Assembly (NCBI GenBank): GCA_008015835.1
Contig: SSGH01000037.1
Span: forward strand, 62,001 to 126,000
DNA: 64,000 bases
Reading direction: 5' to 3'
DNA from: Lysobacter sp.
Lineage (GTDB): Bacteria; Pseudomonadota; Gammaproteobacteria; Xanthomonadales; Xanthomonadaceae
A model generated the notes under the pieces. The model was not told the DNA's origin and searched no databases. It saw nothing but the letters and a program-made list of their open reading frames with translations. Numbering within the stretch: the first letter of the stretch is position 1; each line of letters opens with the position of its first letter. A program made the position numbers and the translations under genes. This document shows positions 38,302 through 47,648 of the stretch, one piece after another.

Positions 38302-40581
38302 ATGACCCCCGAACAACCCGCACCGCCGCCGCAGGACGCCGCCGCGCTCGAAGCGCAATTGCAGGCGTTCTCGCGGCGCATCGACCGCACCCTGCGTCGC
38401 CATTTCGCGCGACATGCGCTCTGCCGGTTGTTGCGGCAGCCGGAAAGCCGTCGCGAACGCGGGCGAAAACTGGCGCTGTGGGCGCCCTCGGGCTGGCTGA
38501 TCGCGGTGATCGCCGCGTTCGCCTTGACCACGATCGCCAGTCACGCGGTGCCGGCGTTGCTGCGCGCGTTCGCGCCCGGCATGGGCGGCCGCCTCGCCGA
38601 GTTGATCCCCCGCATCGACCCGATGTGGATCCTGGTGTTGACGCTGGTCTTGCTGGTGGTGGAGCGTTTCGTTCTGCCGCGCATTCTGCTGTCGACGCAT
38701 CGCTTTCGACTGATGCGGTTGGAGCATCACGACGGCTCGCAGATCGAATTCCCCAGCGTGTATTCCGTCGCCCGCGTGGATGAAGGCGTGACCGGCTTCG
38801 GTTGGCAGTCCTGGCGCTACGCGCCGACGATCCAGGTCGGCGATATCGTCGTCTCGATCAACGACCGCCACGGCCGCGGCCTGGCGATCGTGCCGCTGCG
38901 CACGCGCGGACGTTTGCCGGTGCACAGTTGGGATCGCGACATCTTGCTGCACGACGCCTTCCCGGCGCTGCCCAAGGAGATTCGCGATCTCGCGCACGAG
39001 TTCGACCGCTTGAGCGACCGCAACGCGAAGATCGCCGACCGATTGGAGCGCGACCGCAAGGTGCGCACCGGCGGCGGCGTCAAAGCGCCACCGGCCGATC
39101 CGCGCGCGGCCTGGGCCTCGGTGGTGCTGCCGGAAACGGTGAAACTGCATCTGATCGGCTTGGCCGCGGAATTCGCCAAAGGCGGCGCGGCCGCGACGCG
39201 CGGCTTGCTGCTGTACGGCCCGCCGGGCACCGGCAAAAGCCTGATCGCCAAGACGTTCGCGTCCAGCATGCACTGCGCGTTCTATCCGCTGTCGCTGCCG
39301 GATCTGAAATCGGGCTACGTCGGCCAGAGCGGCGAACGCGTGCAGGCGCTGTGGCGCAAGGCGCTGGCCGAAGAGCGCGCGGTGATCTTCATCGACGAAT
39401 GCGAAGGCGTGTTCGGCCGCCGCGGCGCCAGCAGCACCGACAGCTTCGCCGAAGAGATCGTCGCCGCGTTTCTTGCGCAGTGGGACGGCTTCGAAAAGCA
39501 CACGCACGTGTGGGTGGTGGGCGCGACCAATCGCCGCGATCTGATCGACCCCGCGATCCTCTCGCGCTTCGAGGATCAACTCGAAATCGGCTTACCCGAC
39601 GGCCCGCAGCGGGTGCGCATTCTCGGCAACGAGTTGGCGCGCTTGAACGTACGCGACGCGCTGCCGCCGCAAACCGAACTGTTGACGCAGGGGCTTTCCG
39701 GCCGCGAGCTGGCGAGCCTGGCGAAACGATTGGCGCGCGCGTTGGCGAACGAGCGCGCCCAGCACGCGGGCGCCGCGTTGAACGAGTCGATGCTTGCCTT
39801 GGCGACTGCCGACATGCGCCGGCAGGGTTCGACCGCGACCGAGGAAACCGCGCGCTGGGACACGCTGGTGTTGTCCGACGACACGCTGCGCGAATTGAAA
39901 ACCACCGCGGGCCTGCTGCAACACGCCGACGCGTTCCGCAAACGCGGCATCAGCGTGCCGCGCGGGCTGTTGCTGTACGGCCCGCCCGGCACCGGCAAAA
40001 CCCAAATCGCGCGCACGCTGGCGAACGAAACCGGCTTACGTTTCATCGCCGCGTCCACCGCCGACATCAAACAAGGTTTCGTCGGCCAAAGCGGGCAGAA
40101 AGTGCGCGAATTGTTCGAGCGCGCGCGCGAATCGGCGCCGTCGCTGCTGTTCATCGACGAGATCGATATCGTCGCCTCCGCGCGCGGCGGCGGCAACGAC
40201 AGTTTCCAGACCGAGATCATCGGCCAATTGCTGCAGGAAATGGACGGCGCGAAAGCGCAGACGCAGGCGGTGTTCGTGCTGGCCGCGACCAATCGCCTCG
40301 ATCAGCTCGACGCCGCGCTGCTGTCGCGCTTGCCCAAGCGCATCGAAATTCCGCTGCCCGATCGCGACGGTGCGCAGCGGATTCTGCGCATCTTGCTCGA
40401 CCGTAAACCGGTCGGGTTCGATCTCGACGAAGGATGTCGCGGGCTCGCCGCGCGCGCCGACGGCCGCAGCGGCCGCGATCTGCGCAATTGGGTGGAATCC
40501 GCCGAACATCGCGCCGTGGCGCGCGCGATCGAAGCCGGCGACCCGGAATCGATCGAAATCCGCATCGAGGATTTTCGCTGA
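38302..40581 (+). CDS. Membrane-anchored double AAA+ ATPase (CDC48-like)
   Basis: A 759-residue protein with two N-terminal hydrophobic segments (about 56-85 and 108-130), a region of unknown fold, then two AAA+ modules. D1: Walker A GPPGTGKS (about 306), pore-loop-like KSGYVGQSG, Walker B VIFIDEC, sensor ATNRRD. D2: Walker A GPPGTGKT (about 560), QGFVGQSG, Walker B LLFIDEID, ATNRLD. Both modules keep their catalytic acidic pair and the second keeps paired arginines. Two AAA modules resemble CDC48/p97, but the membrane anchor is unusual. It likely unfolds or extracts proteins at the inner membrane; substrates unknown. A terminator follows. Confidence 0.85.
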   Translation: MTPEQPAPPPQDAAALEAQLQAFSRRIDRTLRRHFARHALCRLLRQPESRRERGRKLALWAPSGWLIAVIAAFALTTIASHAVPALLRAFAPGMGGRLAELIPRIDPMWILVLTLVLLVVERFVLPRILLSTHRFRLMRLEHHDGSQIEFPSVYSVARVDEGVTGFGWQSWRYAPTIQVGDIVVSINDRHGRGLAIVPLRTRGRLPVHSWDRDILLHDAFPALPKEIRDLAHEFDRLSDRNAKIADRLERDRKVRTGGGVKAPPADPRAAWASVVLPETVKLHLIGLAAEFAKGGAAATRGLLLYGPPGTGKSLIAKTFASSMHCAFYPLSLPDLKSGYVGQSGERVQALWRKALAEERAVIFIDECEGVFGRRGASSTDSFAEEIVAAFLAQWDGFEKHTHVWVVGATNRRDLIDPAILSRFEDQLEIGLPDGPQRVRILGNELARLNVRDALPPQTELLTQGLSGRELASLAKRLARALANERAQHAGAALNESMLALATADMRRQGSTATEETARWDTLVLSDDTLRELKTTAGLLQHADAFRKRGISVPRGLLLYGPPGTGKTQIARTLANETGLRFIAASTADIKQGFVGQSGQKVRELFERARESAPSLLFIDEIDIVASARGGGNDSFQTEIIGQLLQEMDGAKAQTQAVFVLAATNRLDQLDAALLSRLPKRIEIPLPDRDGAQRILRILLDRKPVGFDLDEGCRGLAARADGRSGRDLRNWVESAEHRAVARAIEAGDPESIEIRIEDFR

Positions 40582-40599
40582 GCGATGCGGCGATGCGCG

Positions 40600-40635
40600 C
40601 ACGAAAAAGGCGGCCCGAAGGCCGCCTTTTTCGTG
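40600..40635. terminator. Bidirectional terminator between AAA+ and EF-hand genes
   Basis: A perfect 16-bp stem (40600-40615 with 40620-40635), loop CGAA, with A5 on the left arm and T5 on the right arm, so it serves both converging genes. Confidence 0.9.
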
Positions 40636-40653
40636 GGGGGGAAGGGACAAGCC

Positions 40654-40983
40654 TCACTTTTTCTTGTCGGGTTTCGCGCGTCCCGTTTCGTCGGTGTGCA
40701 TCGCCAGATACGCGCGATATTCGTCGCCCGTCAGCGAGCCGTCGGCGTTGGCGTCCGCTTGTTCGAACACTTTTTCCAGCGCGGGGGCGCCGGCGGATTC
40801 GTCTTTGCTGAGATTGCCGTCGCTGTTGCGATCCAACTGTTCCCAAGCGCCTTTCGCCGGCGCGGTGGTGGCGGTGGTGGTGTCGGTCGGCGCGGGCTGC
40901 GGCGACGGGTCTTGCGCCATCGCGGCGGGGGCGGCGATGGTCAGCGCCGCGAACAGCGCGGCGATCGTAGCGGTTCGAGTCAT
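40654..40983 (-). CDS. Secreted EF-hand calcium-binding protein
   Basis: A 109-residue protein with a signal peptide (cleavage near AMA-QDP), a Pro/Thr spacer and two EF-hand loops: DRNSDGNLSKDE and DANADGSLTGDE, both with Asp at positions 1, 3, 5 and an acidic residue at 12. It should bind two calcium ions in the periplasm or outside the cell. The start at 40983 has GGAG nine bases upstream. The C-terminus is lysine-rich (KPDKKK). Confidence 0.88.
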   Translation of the reverse strand: MTRTATIAALFAALTIAAPAAMAQDPSPQPAPTDTTTATTAPAKGAWEQLDRNSDGNLSKDESAGAPALEKVFEQADANADGSLTGDEYRAYLAMHTDETGRAKPDKKK

Positions 40984-41316
40984 CGTAAAGATCTCCGATT
41001 CGAAAATGGTGGCGACCGCGGCGCGGGTGGCGAGAACTCGGGAAGGGCGCGCCGCGATCGGCCGCCACGATGCCGCGATGCGCATGAATCGATGCGGCAA
41101 CGCGAACATGAACCTAATGCGACGTTAACCACCGTCGCGACGAACCCGAGTAAGCGCACGGCGGAACGTACGCAACTGCGCGCGTTGCGGCGATCAACCT
41201 GAACGCCCCGCGCGCGGTCGCGGCTGAATCGAACACAACGTTTACGAACGCAGACGCCGGATGACGGCGAAGACCTGCGGAAAACGCGCGCTACGAAGGC
41301 CGGCGATGCGACCGGA
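40984..41316. other. Intergenic region upstream of the EF-hand gene
   Basis: About 330 bp without a gene. It must hold the EF-hand gene promoter on the minus strand; the A/T-richer part is 41105-41130 (GGTTAACGTCGCATTAGG on the minus strand). No repeat or terminator recognised for the thioredoxin gene to its right. Confidence 0.35.
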
Positions 41317-41652
41317 CTACGCCCCGAACAACGCGCGTTCGATGTCGTCGGTGCGGGTGGGCCGAACCGCACGCGCCACTTCCGTGCCGTCGCGCATCAA
41401 AATCAAGGTCGGCCACAGCTTCACGCGAAACGAGCGCCCGAGCGGGCGGCCCGGGCCGTCTTCGATCTTGCGATGCGCGATCGTGACGCCGCCGCTGCGC
41501 TCACGTTCGGCCAACGCATCCGCCAACGGCGCCTGCGCCGCGATGCAGTGCGGGCACCAGGGCGCGCCGAATTCGATCAAGGTCCAACCGGCCACCGCGT
41601 CGATCTCCGCGCGCATGGGTTCTTCGTTCGCGTATTCGGACTGGAAAGGCAT
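41317..41652 (-). CDS. Small thioredoxin-fold protein
   Basis: A 111-residue thioredoxin with the active site APWCPHC (CPHC, as in glutaredoxin- or DsbA-like proteins rather than the CGPC of housekeeping thioredoxin), the cis-Pro in KLWPTLILMRDG and a normal C-terminal helix. No signal peptide, so cytoplasmic. The start at 41652 is preferred (MPFQSEYANEEP); an upstream ATG would overlap the beta-helix gene. Confidence 0.85.
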   Translation of the reverse strand: MPFQSEYANEEPMRAEIDAVAGWTLIEFGAPWCPHCIAAQAPLADALAERERSGGVTIAHRKIEDGPGRPLGRSFRVKLWPTLILMRDGTEVARAVRPTRTDDIERALFGA

Positions 41653-41707
41653 GCGGTCGCTCCGTTCGGTGTCGTATTCGGAATCTTTCTCGTATCGAAT
41701 GCGCGCG

Positions 41708-43261
41708 TCAACGATCCACATTCGCGCGACGCAAACAACCGCCGCGCACGCAGCGTCTCGGCACGGCGCGAATCGGCGCGACGGTGGGCGACGGGGCCTG
41801 CGCGCTCGTCGCCGTCGGTCGCGGCCGCACCCGAGGCGCGGAACCGGGCAGCAGGAACGGCCCGATCAACGTGTCGGCGCTCACCTCTTCCAACGCGCCG
41901 ATATCGACGGTGAAGAACCCCTGCGGAATGCGCGGGGTTTCGTCGCCGATCGTCATTTTCGCGCGCAGCGGCGGGTCGAACGTGACGACCGGCAGCGCCC
42001 ACGGCATCGGGAACGCGACTGGCGACGGCGGACGATTGACGCCCGCGTTGCGCAATGGGCTGGTCGTGAGCGGCCTGAAATCCCGCGCGGCGATATTGCG
42101 AAACCCCGGATCGTTGCCGAGCACGGTGCCGGTCCATTCGGGCGGCACCTGCGTCGCCGCGCTCTGCACCCAATTGCGCGTGCCGAACACGCTGCGCGCG
42201 CCGCTCCACGGCGTGGTCACGAAGGGCGCGCAGAACGGCGTGTCGGGCGTGAGGTTCTCGCGCAGGATCGCCGGCGCGCCGCCGCCGGTTTGGTAGATCG
42301 CGTTGTTGTGCATTTCGACGCTGCCCATGCCGAGCTGCACGTACACCGCGGTGGCGTTGCCCGGGCGGTCGAAGACGATGGTGTTGCCCACCATCCGCAG
42401 GCGGCCGTCGCTCGCGCCGTTCAGATCGCCGCCGACGCGAATCGCGTTCGGCCACGACGCGGAGGTATGCACGATGACGTTGTTGATCAGCTCCACGTCT
42501 TCGCGCTTCGTCGCGCGCGTCCACCCGGCTTGTTGCGTTTCGCAATCCGGGCCGATCAATTCCATTTCCTGATAGAACGCGCCCTCGAACCAGTTGGAAT
42601 GGATCTCGCTGCGTTCGTGACGCACCTTCAGCAGATTGCCGCCGTTGCCGCTGTGCACGTAGTTGTAGCGCATGCGGAAGACCGAGCCCGGAAACGCGAT
42701 TTCGTCGGACTGCATGTAGATCGCGTGCCGCGTAGTGCCGGCGCCGCTGTCGTAGATTTCGCTGTATTCCAACGTGAACGAACCGGAGTTTTGGTCCGCG
42801 CCGAGAATGCCGTGACTCGGGCACGCGTGGACCACCACATCGCGCACGGTCACATCGTTCGCTTCGCTGAACAGGCATGTGCTGGTGCCGCCGCGCACCT
42901 CGAAGCCCTCGAACACCACATGGTTCGCTTGCTCGAACTTGAACGTATGCGTGCCGCCCTGCAGCACCGGCCGGGTCGCGCCCGCGACGCGCTTCCATCG
43001 CACGGTTACGGGAACACCCGGCGCGCCGCCGTCGTCGTCGCCCATCTTCGCGCTGTTGTACGTCGCGCTGCCGTCGACGTCGACGATGTCGCCCGGCGCC
43101 AGATTATTGGCGTCGAACAGCGTCGATAGCTGGGTGTAATCGCGGCCGGTCGGCCCGACGGTCCAGACCCGCGCGTGGGACACGCTCGGAAGCAGCGCGA
43201 ACGAAATACCGAAACACGCCGCGAAACAGGCGCGAGCGAAGTGGGAGGATCGAGAACGCAT
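41708..43261 (-). CDS. Secreted right-handed beta-helix protein
   Basis: A 517-residue protein with a signal peptide (cleavage near SHA-RVW). Residues 30-430 show the short-strand ladder of parallel beta-helix proteins with repeated polar turns (NHVVFEGFEVRGG, NDVTVRDVVVHAC, DVELINNVIVHTS, RLRMVGNTIVFD, SVEMHNNAIYQTG), as in PbH1-repeat polysaccharide lyases and hydrolases. No catalytic residues can be assigned. The last 40 residues are a basic, Pro/Ala-rich tail. Role in polysaccharide binding or cleavage is inference. Confidence 0.75.
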   Translation of the reverse strand: MRSRSSHFARACFAACFGISFALLPSVSHARVWTVGPTGRDYTQLSTLFDANNLAPGDIVDVDGSATYNSAKMGDDDGGAPGVPVTVRWKRVAGATRPVLQGGTHTFKFEQANHVVFEGFEVRGGTSTCLFSEANDVTVRDVVVHACPSHGILGADQNSGSFTLEYSEIYDSGAGTTRHAIYMQSDEIAFPGSVFRMRYNYVHSGNGGNLLKVRHERSEIHSNWFEGAFYQEMELIGPDCETQQAGWTRATKREDVELINNVIVHTSASWPNAIRVGGDLNGASDGRLRMVGNTIVFDRPGNATAVYVQLGMGSVEMHNNAIYQTGGGAPAILRENLTPDTPFCAPFVTTPWSGARSVFGTRNWVQSAATQVPPEWTGTVLGNDPGFRNIAARDFRPLTTSPLRNAGVNRPPSPVAFPMPWALPVVTFDPPLRAKMTIGDETPRIPQGFFTVDIGALEEVSADTLIGPFLLPGSAPRVRPRPTATSAQAPSPTVAPIRAVPRRCVRGGCLRRANVDR

Positions 43262-43401
43262 GGCGAGGCTCCACGAACGGACGGACGCGGCGCTCCCCTC
43301 GGCGGCCGTCGCGATGATGACACAGCGCGCCGCCGCGAACCGAGCGCGCACGCACGCTCGAGGTTTCCGGCATGATGCCGGTTTCGCCTCGGAACGCCCG
43401 C

Positions 43402-43920
43402 ATGCCGTCTTGGACCCGTTTGATCCGCGATGTCCCCGATTTCCCGAAACCGGGCATCGTGTTCAAGGACATCACGCCGGTGCTAGCGGACGCCGCCGCC
43501 TTCGATGCCGCCTTGGACGCGCTGGCTGCGCCCTGGCGCGAGACGCCGATCGATGCGGTGATGGCGATCGAAGCGCGCGGCTTCATCTTCGGCGCGCCGC
43601 TGGCGCGCGCGCTCGGCGCCGGTTTCGTGCCGCTGCGCAAACCCGGCAAATTGCCCGCACGCACGCTGTCGCAGCGCTACGCGCTGGAGTACGGCCACGA
43701 CGCGCTGGAACTGCACGCGAACGCCCTGCCGATCGACGCGCGCGTGCTCCTGGTCGACGACGTGTTGGCCACCGGCGGCACCTTGGAAGCGGCGCGTCAT
43801 TTGGCCGAGCGCGCCGAAGCCCGGATCGTCGGCGCGGCGGTGTTGATCGAATTGACGGCGCTGGGCGGACGCGCGCGCTGGAACGGCGATGCGCCGCTGC
43901 GAGCGACGTTGGCGGTGTGA
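43402..43920 (+). CDS. apt: Adenine phosphoribosyltransferase
   Basis: About 172 residues. It converts adenine and PRPP to AMP (purine salvage). Signatures: [28 protein letters not shown], the substrate loop PLRKPGKLP and the PRPP-binding [14 protein letters not shown]. The start at 43402 has GGA eight bases before it; an in-frame ATG at 43372 would add ten residues and cannot be excluded. Confidence 0.95.
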   Translation: MPSWTRLIRDVPDFPKPGIVFKDITPVLADAAAFDAALDALAAPWRETPIDAVMAIEARGFIFGAPLARALGAGFVPLRKPGKLPARTLSQRYALEYGHDALELHANALPIDARVLLVDDVLATGGTLEAARHLAERAEARIVGAAVLIELTALGGRARWNGDAPLRATLAV

Positions 43921-44014
43921 AGACGCGCGCTGTCCGCTTTTCCGCGCGAGCCCCGTAGCTTCGTTCCGTAAGCCCGCCTCAGCGGGCCGCATCGTCCATT
44001 CACGGGGAAATCGC

Positions 44015-44518
44015 ATGATTCCGCTCGAACTTTACGCCGACCTCTGCGCGCTGATGGCCCATACCGGCGGCGACGAAGCCCAGGAAATCGCCATCGCCGC
44101 CGAACACGGCGTCAGCGCCGACGACTGGCGGGCCTCGAAAACCGAATGGACCGCAAAGATGAGCGACCCGTCCGACATGGGCAAAACCGCGCTCGCGTTC
44201 ATGCCGCTGTACCAAGCCGCGCAGGCGAAGGCCCGCGGCGGCGGCGAGCCGTGCTCGCTGGAGACCTACGCGAAAATCCACGCCGAAATGGCGCACCGCA
44301 AAGACGTGCTGGGCAACAAAATCCATTACATGCTGGTGTTGGCCGACAACGGCATGAGCCAACCGCAGTGGTTGGAATGCGAAGGCTATTGGACGCCGCT
44401 GGTCGGCGGTGATGTCATCCTTGGACAACCTAATCCGAAATTCGACCCCGAACGCGCGCAGCGCTTCCGCGTGTTGATGCAGCAAGAAAGCGATCGCGTG
44501 CTGGGCATCGCGCGCTAA
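44015..44518 (+). CDS. Conserved hypothetical cytoplasmic protein
   Basis: A 167-residue, largely helical acidic protein with no signal peptide or membrane segment. It appears to contain two related halves: DDWRASKTEWTAKM and PQWLECEGYWTPL each look like a Trp-centred helix after an ALAEHG/LADNG-type turn, so an internal duplication is possible. GGGGA precedes the ATG at a good distance. No function recognised. Confidence 0.7.
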   Translation: MIPLELYADLCALMAHTGGDEAQEIAIAAEHGVSADDWRASKTEWTAKMSDPSDMGKTALAFMPLYQAAQAKARGGGEPCSLETYAKIHAEMAHRKDVLGNKIHYMLVLADNGMSQPQWLECEGYWTPLVGGDVILGQPNPKFDPERAQRFRVLMQQESDRVLGIAR

Positions 44519-44878
44519 ACGCCGTATCGAAATCCACATCGGCAGCGACACTCGAAAACGATCGTTTTTTCTCGGCATTTCGACGCAGACGCGACGACGC
44601 GCCGTATTCGCCAGCCATCTCGATGAAGAAGGCCTTTGCGATTCGCGCTCGCTGCGCTGCGCGGCGGGCGCGTTTACATTACGCTAACAATGAAAGGCGC
44701 ATGCTTCACCGACGCTGCGATGTCCTTCCGCAGCGTCGCCTCGGACGCCCCGCACTTCCATTCACTCTCCGCTCCGGGCATCACTCTCCGTCGTCGACGG
44801 ATATCGCGGCCATGCCGCCTTCGATTCGCGCGATTCGCTTTCCGCGAAGACGCGTCGATCGCCTCATCGAGAATACGC
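44519..44878. other. Intergenic region upstream of fasciclin gene 1
   Basis: About 360 bp. A palindrome AAAACGATCGTTTT followed by T residues (44557-44572) could be a weak terminator for the preceding gene. An A/T-richer stretch at 44672-44694 (TTTACATTACGCTAACAAT) is the best candidate for the fasciclin promoter; it would leave a leader of roughly 180 nt. No ORF is convincing. Confidence 0.35.
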
Positions 44879-45406
44879 ATGAATACTCCGAATACTCCGA
44901 ATACTCCCCAAAACACCGTCTCCAGCAACGTCGCGCCGAAAGCCGGGCAGGCGGCGACGCCTGTCGTCGCCAGCGCCGCGCAGGGTAAAAATCTGCTCGA
45001 CACCGCCGTCGCCAAAGGCTCGTTCGGCACGTTCGCCAAAGCGGTCGAGCAAGCCGGTTTGACCGACACGCTGCGCGGCATCGGCCCGTTCACCGTCTTC
45101 GCCCCGACCGACGCGGCGTTCGCGAAACTGCCGGCCGGCAAACTCAATACGTTGATGAAGCCCGAAAGCAAGGCCGAATTGGCGTCGATCCTGAAGTATC
45201 ACGTACTCGCTGGGCGCAAGAGCGTGGCCGACATGAGCAAATGGGAAGCCGCGAAGACCGTCAACGGCCAATCCGCACCGATCAAGATGACCGAAGGCAA
45301 GTTCAGCATCGACGGTGCGCGCATCACCGAAGGCGATATCGCTTCGAGCAACGGCGTGATCCACGGCATCGATCAAGTGATCCTGCCGAAGACCGTCAAC
45401 GCCTGA
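44879..45406 (+). CDS. Fasciclin (FAS1)-domain protein without signal peptide
   Basis: A 175-residue protein whose last 135 residues are one FAS1 domain: LLDTAVAKGSFGTFAKAV, the H1 motif FTVFAPTDAAFAKLP, ILKYHVLAGR and the H2-type GVIHGIDQVILP. FAS1 domains mediate adhesion and are normally exported, but this protein opens with MNTPNTPNTPQN and shows no signal peptide from any in-frame start. The first codons are a 9-bp DNA repeat (AATACTCCG, 44882-44905). A terminator follows. Confidence 0.88.
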   Translation: MNTPNTPNTPQNTVSSNVAPKAGQAATPVVASAAQGKNLLDTAVAKGSFGTFAKAVEQAGLTDTLRGIGPFTVFAPTDAAFAKLPAGKLNTLMKPESKAELASILKYHVLAGRKSVADMSKWEAAKTVNGQSAPIKMTEGKFSIDGARITEGDIASSNGVIHGIDQVILPKTVNA

Positions 45407-45447
45407 ACCGGCGTTGCGATGGTTCGTCCATCGCAACGTCGCGACGA

Positions 45448-45476
45448 AACGGCAGGGTTCGCCCTGCCGTTTTTTT
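45448..45476 (+). terminator. Intrinsic terminator after fasciclin gene 1
   Basis: A perfect 10-bp stem AACGGCAGGG/CCCTGCCGTT with a TTCG tetraloop, followed by a run of T residues to 45476. Confidence 0.9.
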
Positions 45477-45549
45477 GTTCTGCGACGGCACGCTCGTTGT
45501 ACCCTTAACCCCTCGACCGCGCCGACGCGCGCACGCTACCGAGGGCCAT

Positions 45550-46236
45550 GTGATCGATAGGACGATGATCGGTGCCGGCACGATCGACCGCGAACGCCTG
45601 CATCGCGACGGCTATGCGCTGCTGCGCGGTGCGATTCCCGCCGATTGGTTGCCCGCGCTGCGCGAGGCGTTCGATGCGAACGTCGCATCGTCCGAGCGTT
45701 GGGCGGTGCCGCGCGGCGCCGATTGGCGCCATTCGTTGTTGGACCTCGATCCGACGGTGCGCGCCGTGTGCCGTTTGCCGGCGGTGCTGGCGGTGGCGGG
45801 GGCATTGATCGGCGAGCGCTTCTTTCACGCGCAAGTGGAGGGCCGCGAACCGCTGCCCGGCGGCGGCCATCAAGGCCTACACCGCGATCTCTCGGACCAG
45901 CGTCCCGGCGATACCGTGAACGCGCTCGCGTTCTTCGACGACTACAGCCCCGACAACGGCGCGACGCGGCTGATCCCCGGCACCCATCGCCCCGCGCCCG
46001 ATGCGCCGCCTTGCGACCACGACGACGAAGCCCGCGCGATTCGACTCGCCGGCCAGGCCGGCGACATCCTGGTGTTCGACGCCGACCTGCTGCATGCCGC
46101 CAGCCTCAACCGCAGCGGCGGGCGGCGGCGCTCCATCCTGATCGGCTACTTCGCCGAATCGCGCTACGAGGCGCACCTGCGCACCGCCGCGCTCCGTAAC
46201 GTGCGCATGGACACGAGCGAGCGCTTCGATCCGTAG
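45550..46236 (+). CDS. Phytanoyl-CoA dioxygenase (PhyH)-family protein
   Basis: A 228-residue Fe(II)/2-oxoglutarate oxygenase-type protein. The metal facial triad is visible: HRD in HQGLHRDLSD and the distal His in DADLLHAASLNRS; the following RRSILIGYF carries the 2-oxoglutarate-binding Arg. The start is either the GTG at 45550 (GAGGG just upstream, spacing short) or the ATG at 45565. The substrate is unknown. A REP element overlaps its stop codon. Confidence 0.85.
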   Translation: MIDRTMIGAGTIDRERLHRDGYALLRGAIPADWLPALREAFDANVASSERWAVPRGADWRHSLLDLDPTVRAVCRLPAVLAVAGALIGERFFHAQVEGREPLPGGGHQGLHRDLSDQRPGDTVNALAFFDDYSPDNGATRLIPGTHRPAPDAPPCDHDDEARAIRLAGQAGDILVFDADLLHAASLNRSGGRRRSILIGYFAESRYEAHLRTAALRNVRMDTSERFDP

Positions 46237-46362
46237 GGTGGGGCCCTGGCCCACCACTCTTTCTTTCCGGAGCGATGATGCTTAATTCGCGAATTGAAAC
46301 ATGCGATCCCAAGCGCAAACGTCGTTTCATTGGCCGGATGGTGGGCCAGGGGCCCACCCTAC
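46233..46362. repeat. Inverted pair of REP-like elements
   Basis: A 24-bp element at 46233-46256 (GTAGGGTGGGGCCCTGGCCC, then ACCA) reappears inverted at 46339-46362 with one or two changes, about 80 bp apart. The core GGGCCCTGGCCC is itself palindromic. Such inverted pairs are BIME-like REP structures; this one may stabilise or terminate the PhyH transcript. It shares the GTAGGGTGG start with the array at 47.6 kb. Confidence 0.75.
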
Positions 46363-46391
46363 TTGGCTTCGATGCGGGCATCGCCGCAGGC

Positions 46392-46757
46392 TCACGGCGT
46401 TTCCGCGCGGGTCGCGATCCAGTTGAACAGGAAGCCGCGATGTTCGGCCCAGGTCTGGCCCACCGCTTTGCCGTCGATCAAGCACACCGCGGTGTGGTAC
46501 GGCCCCACGCCGTCGCTGGTGCGAAAACTCGCGCATAAGCGGCCGCGATCGTCTTTCCAACGTCCGGCTTCGATGTCGCTTTGGTAGAAACGCCCGGTCA
46601 CGCTGCGATCGGATGCGAGCGTGAGCGTCATCGGCTGGGTATACGTTTGGCCGGGTTCGGCCGAAAGGTCGACGACCCAATCGCCGTCGAGCGTGGGCTC
46701 CGCCGCGGAAACGACAGCGGCGCAGGACAACAGGGCAAGGCAGGCGAGAAGGCGCAT
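46392..46757 (-). CDS. Small secreted protein of unknown function
   Basis: A 121-residue protein with a signal peptide (MRLLACLALL..., cleavage near VSA-AEP). The mature part is a likely small beta-barrel: LDGDWVVDLSAE, TLTLASDRSVTGRFY, GRWKDDRGRLCASF and YHTAVCLIDGKAVGQTW. Two cysteines could form a disulfide. No family assigned. Confidence 0.7.
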   Translation of the reverse strand: MRLLACLALLSCAAVVSAAEPTLDGDWVVDLSAEPGQTYTQPMTLTLASDRSVTGRFYQSDIEAGRWKDDRGRLCASFRTSDGVGPYHTAVCLIDGKAVGQTWAEHRGFLFNWIATRAETP

Positions 46758-46925
46758 CGCGAGGCTCTCAGCAGTGGAATTCGAGTGTGGGCGATGCCGG
46801 GCACATCGGCAACGTCGAAGGTACGAACGGCCGCGGTATACGGATGCATCGGGCTAGTGGGCCATCGCTCGTCGTCGACGCGGATCGCGACGACGGTCGT
46901 CATCGTATCGCCGGGCTCGCCTGCG

Positions 46926-47525
46926 CTATCGAGGGTTCTCGCCCGCGCTTTTCGCCGCGTGTCGCGATCTCGGCAAGACGTCGTCGTCGCGCGAACGCAT
47001 CGGCGGATGCGAAACCAGTTCGACCCTTTGGCCGCTCCAATCGCCGGGGAGCAGGCCGCGCTCGACGTACCGATGGAACGAAGAATGCGGCCAGTCGCGC
47101 ACCCGCGCGGCATGGCCGTGCTTCACGGGGTTGAAATGGATGTAATCGATGTGATTCCGCAAATCGCGCTCGTCGCGGATCGCGTGTTCCCAATAGCGGC
47201 GTTGCCAGATGCCGCGTTCGTTGCGGATGCGCCGAGAGGCCGAGACGCGCTCCGTCCTCGGCACGCGCTCGCAGAAGGCTTGTTTGATTCGCATCCAGCG
47301 CGTCGCGAAATCCGCATCGCCCTCGGGCAACGTCCAGATCGCGTGCATGTGCTCGGGCAACACCACCCATGCGACGCTCTCGAATGGGCGCACACGCATC
47401 GTCTCGCGCACGCTCTCGCGCAACGCGTCCACGCGCTCGACCAACAAGCGCGACGAACGATCGGCGAGATTCACCGTGAAGAAATACGTGCCGCCCGGCA
47501 CCCACAACCGACGATAATTCGACAT
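46926..47525 (-). CDS. REP-associated tyrosine transposase (RAYT)
   Basis: A 199-residue protein of the Y1_Tnp/RAYT family, single-strand nucleases related to the IS200/IS605 TnpA that act on REP hairpins. Signatures: MSNYRRLWVPGGTYFFTVNL, the HUH motif in LPEHMHAIWTLP, WQRRYWEHAIRDERDL and the catalytic-Tyr helix HIDYIHFNPVKHG. The start at 47525 is well supported; the frame stays open upstream into the repeat array. REP palindromes lie directly beside it, as expected for this family. Confidence 0.93.
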   Translation of the reverse strand: MSNYRRLWVPGGTYFFTVNLADRSSRLLVERVDALRESVRETMRVRPFESVAWVVLPEHMHAIWTLPEGDADFATRWMRIKQAFCERVPRTERVSASRRIRNERGIWQRRYWEHAIRDERDLRNHIDYIHFNPVKHGHAARVRDWPHSSFHRYVERGLLPGDWSGQRVELVSHPPMRSRDDDVLPRSRHAAKSAGENPR

Positions 47526-47648
47526 CGCCCCAGCATGCCGACCGCCCGCGCCCGCCGCCATCGGACAACCCCGCCCAGCACCGTAGGATTTCCCCCACCC
47601 CGCCTCCGCCAAAAGCACCCGCAACGACAAGAGCACCGAAAAAACGAC

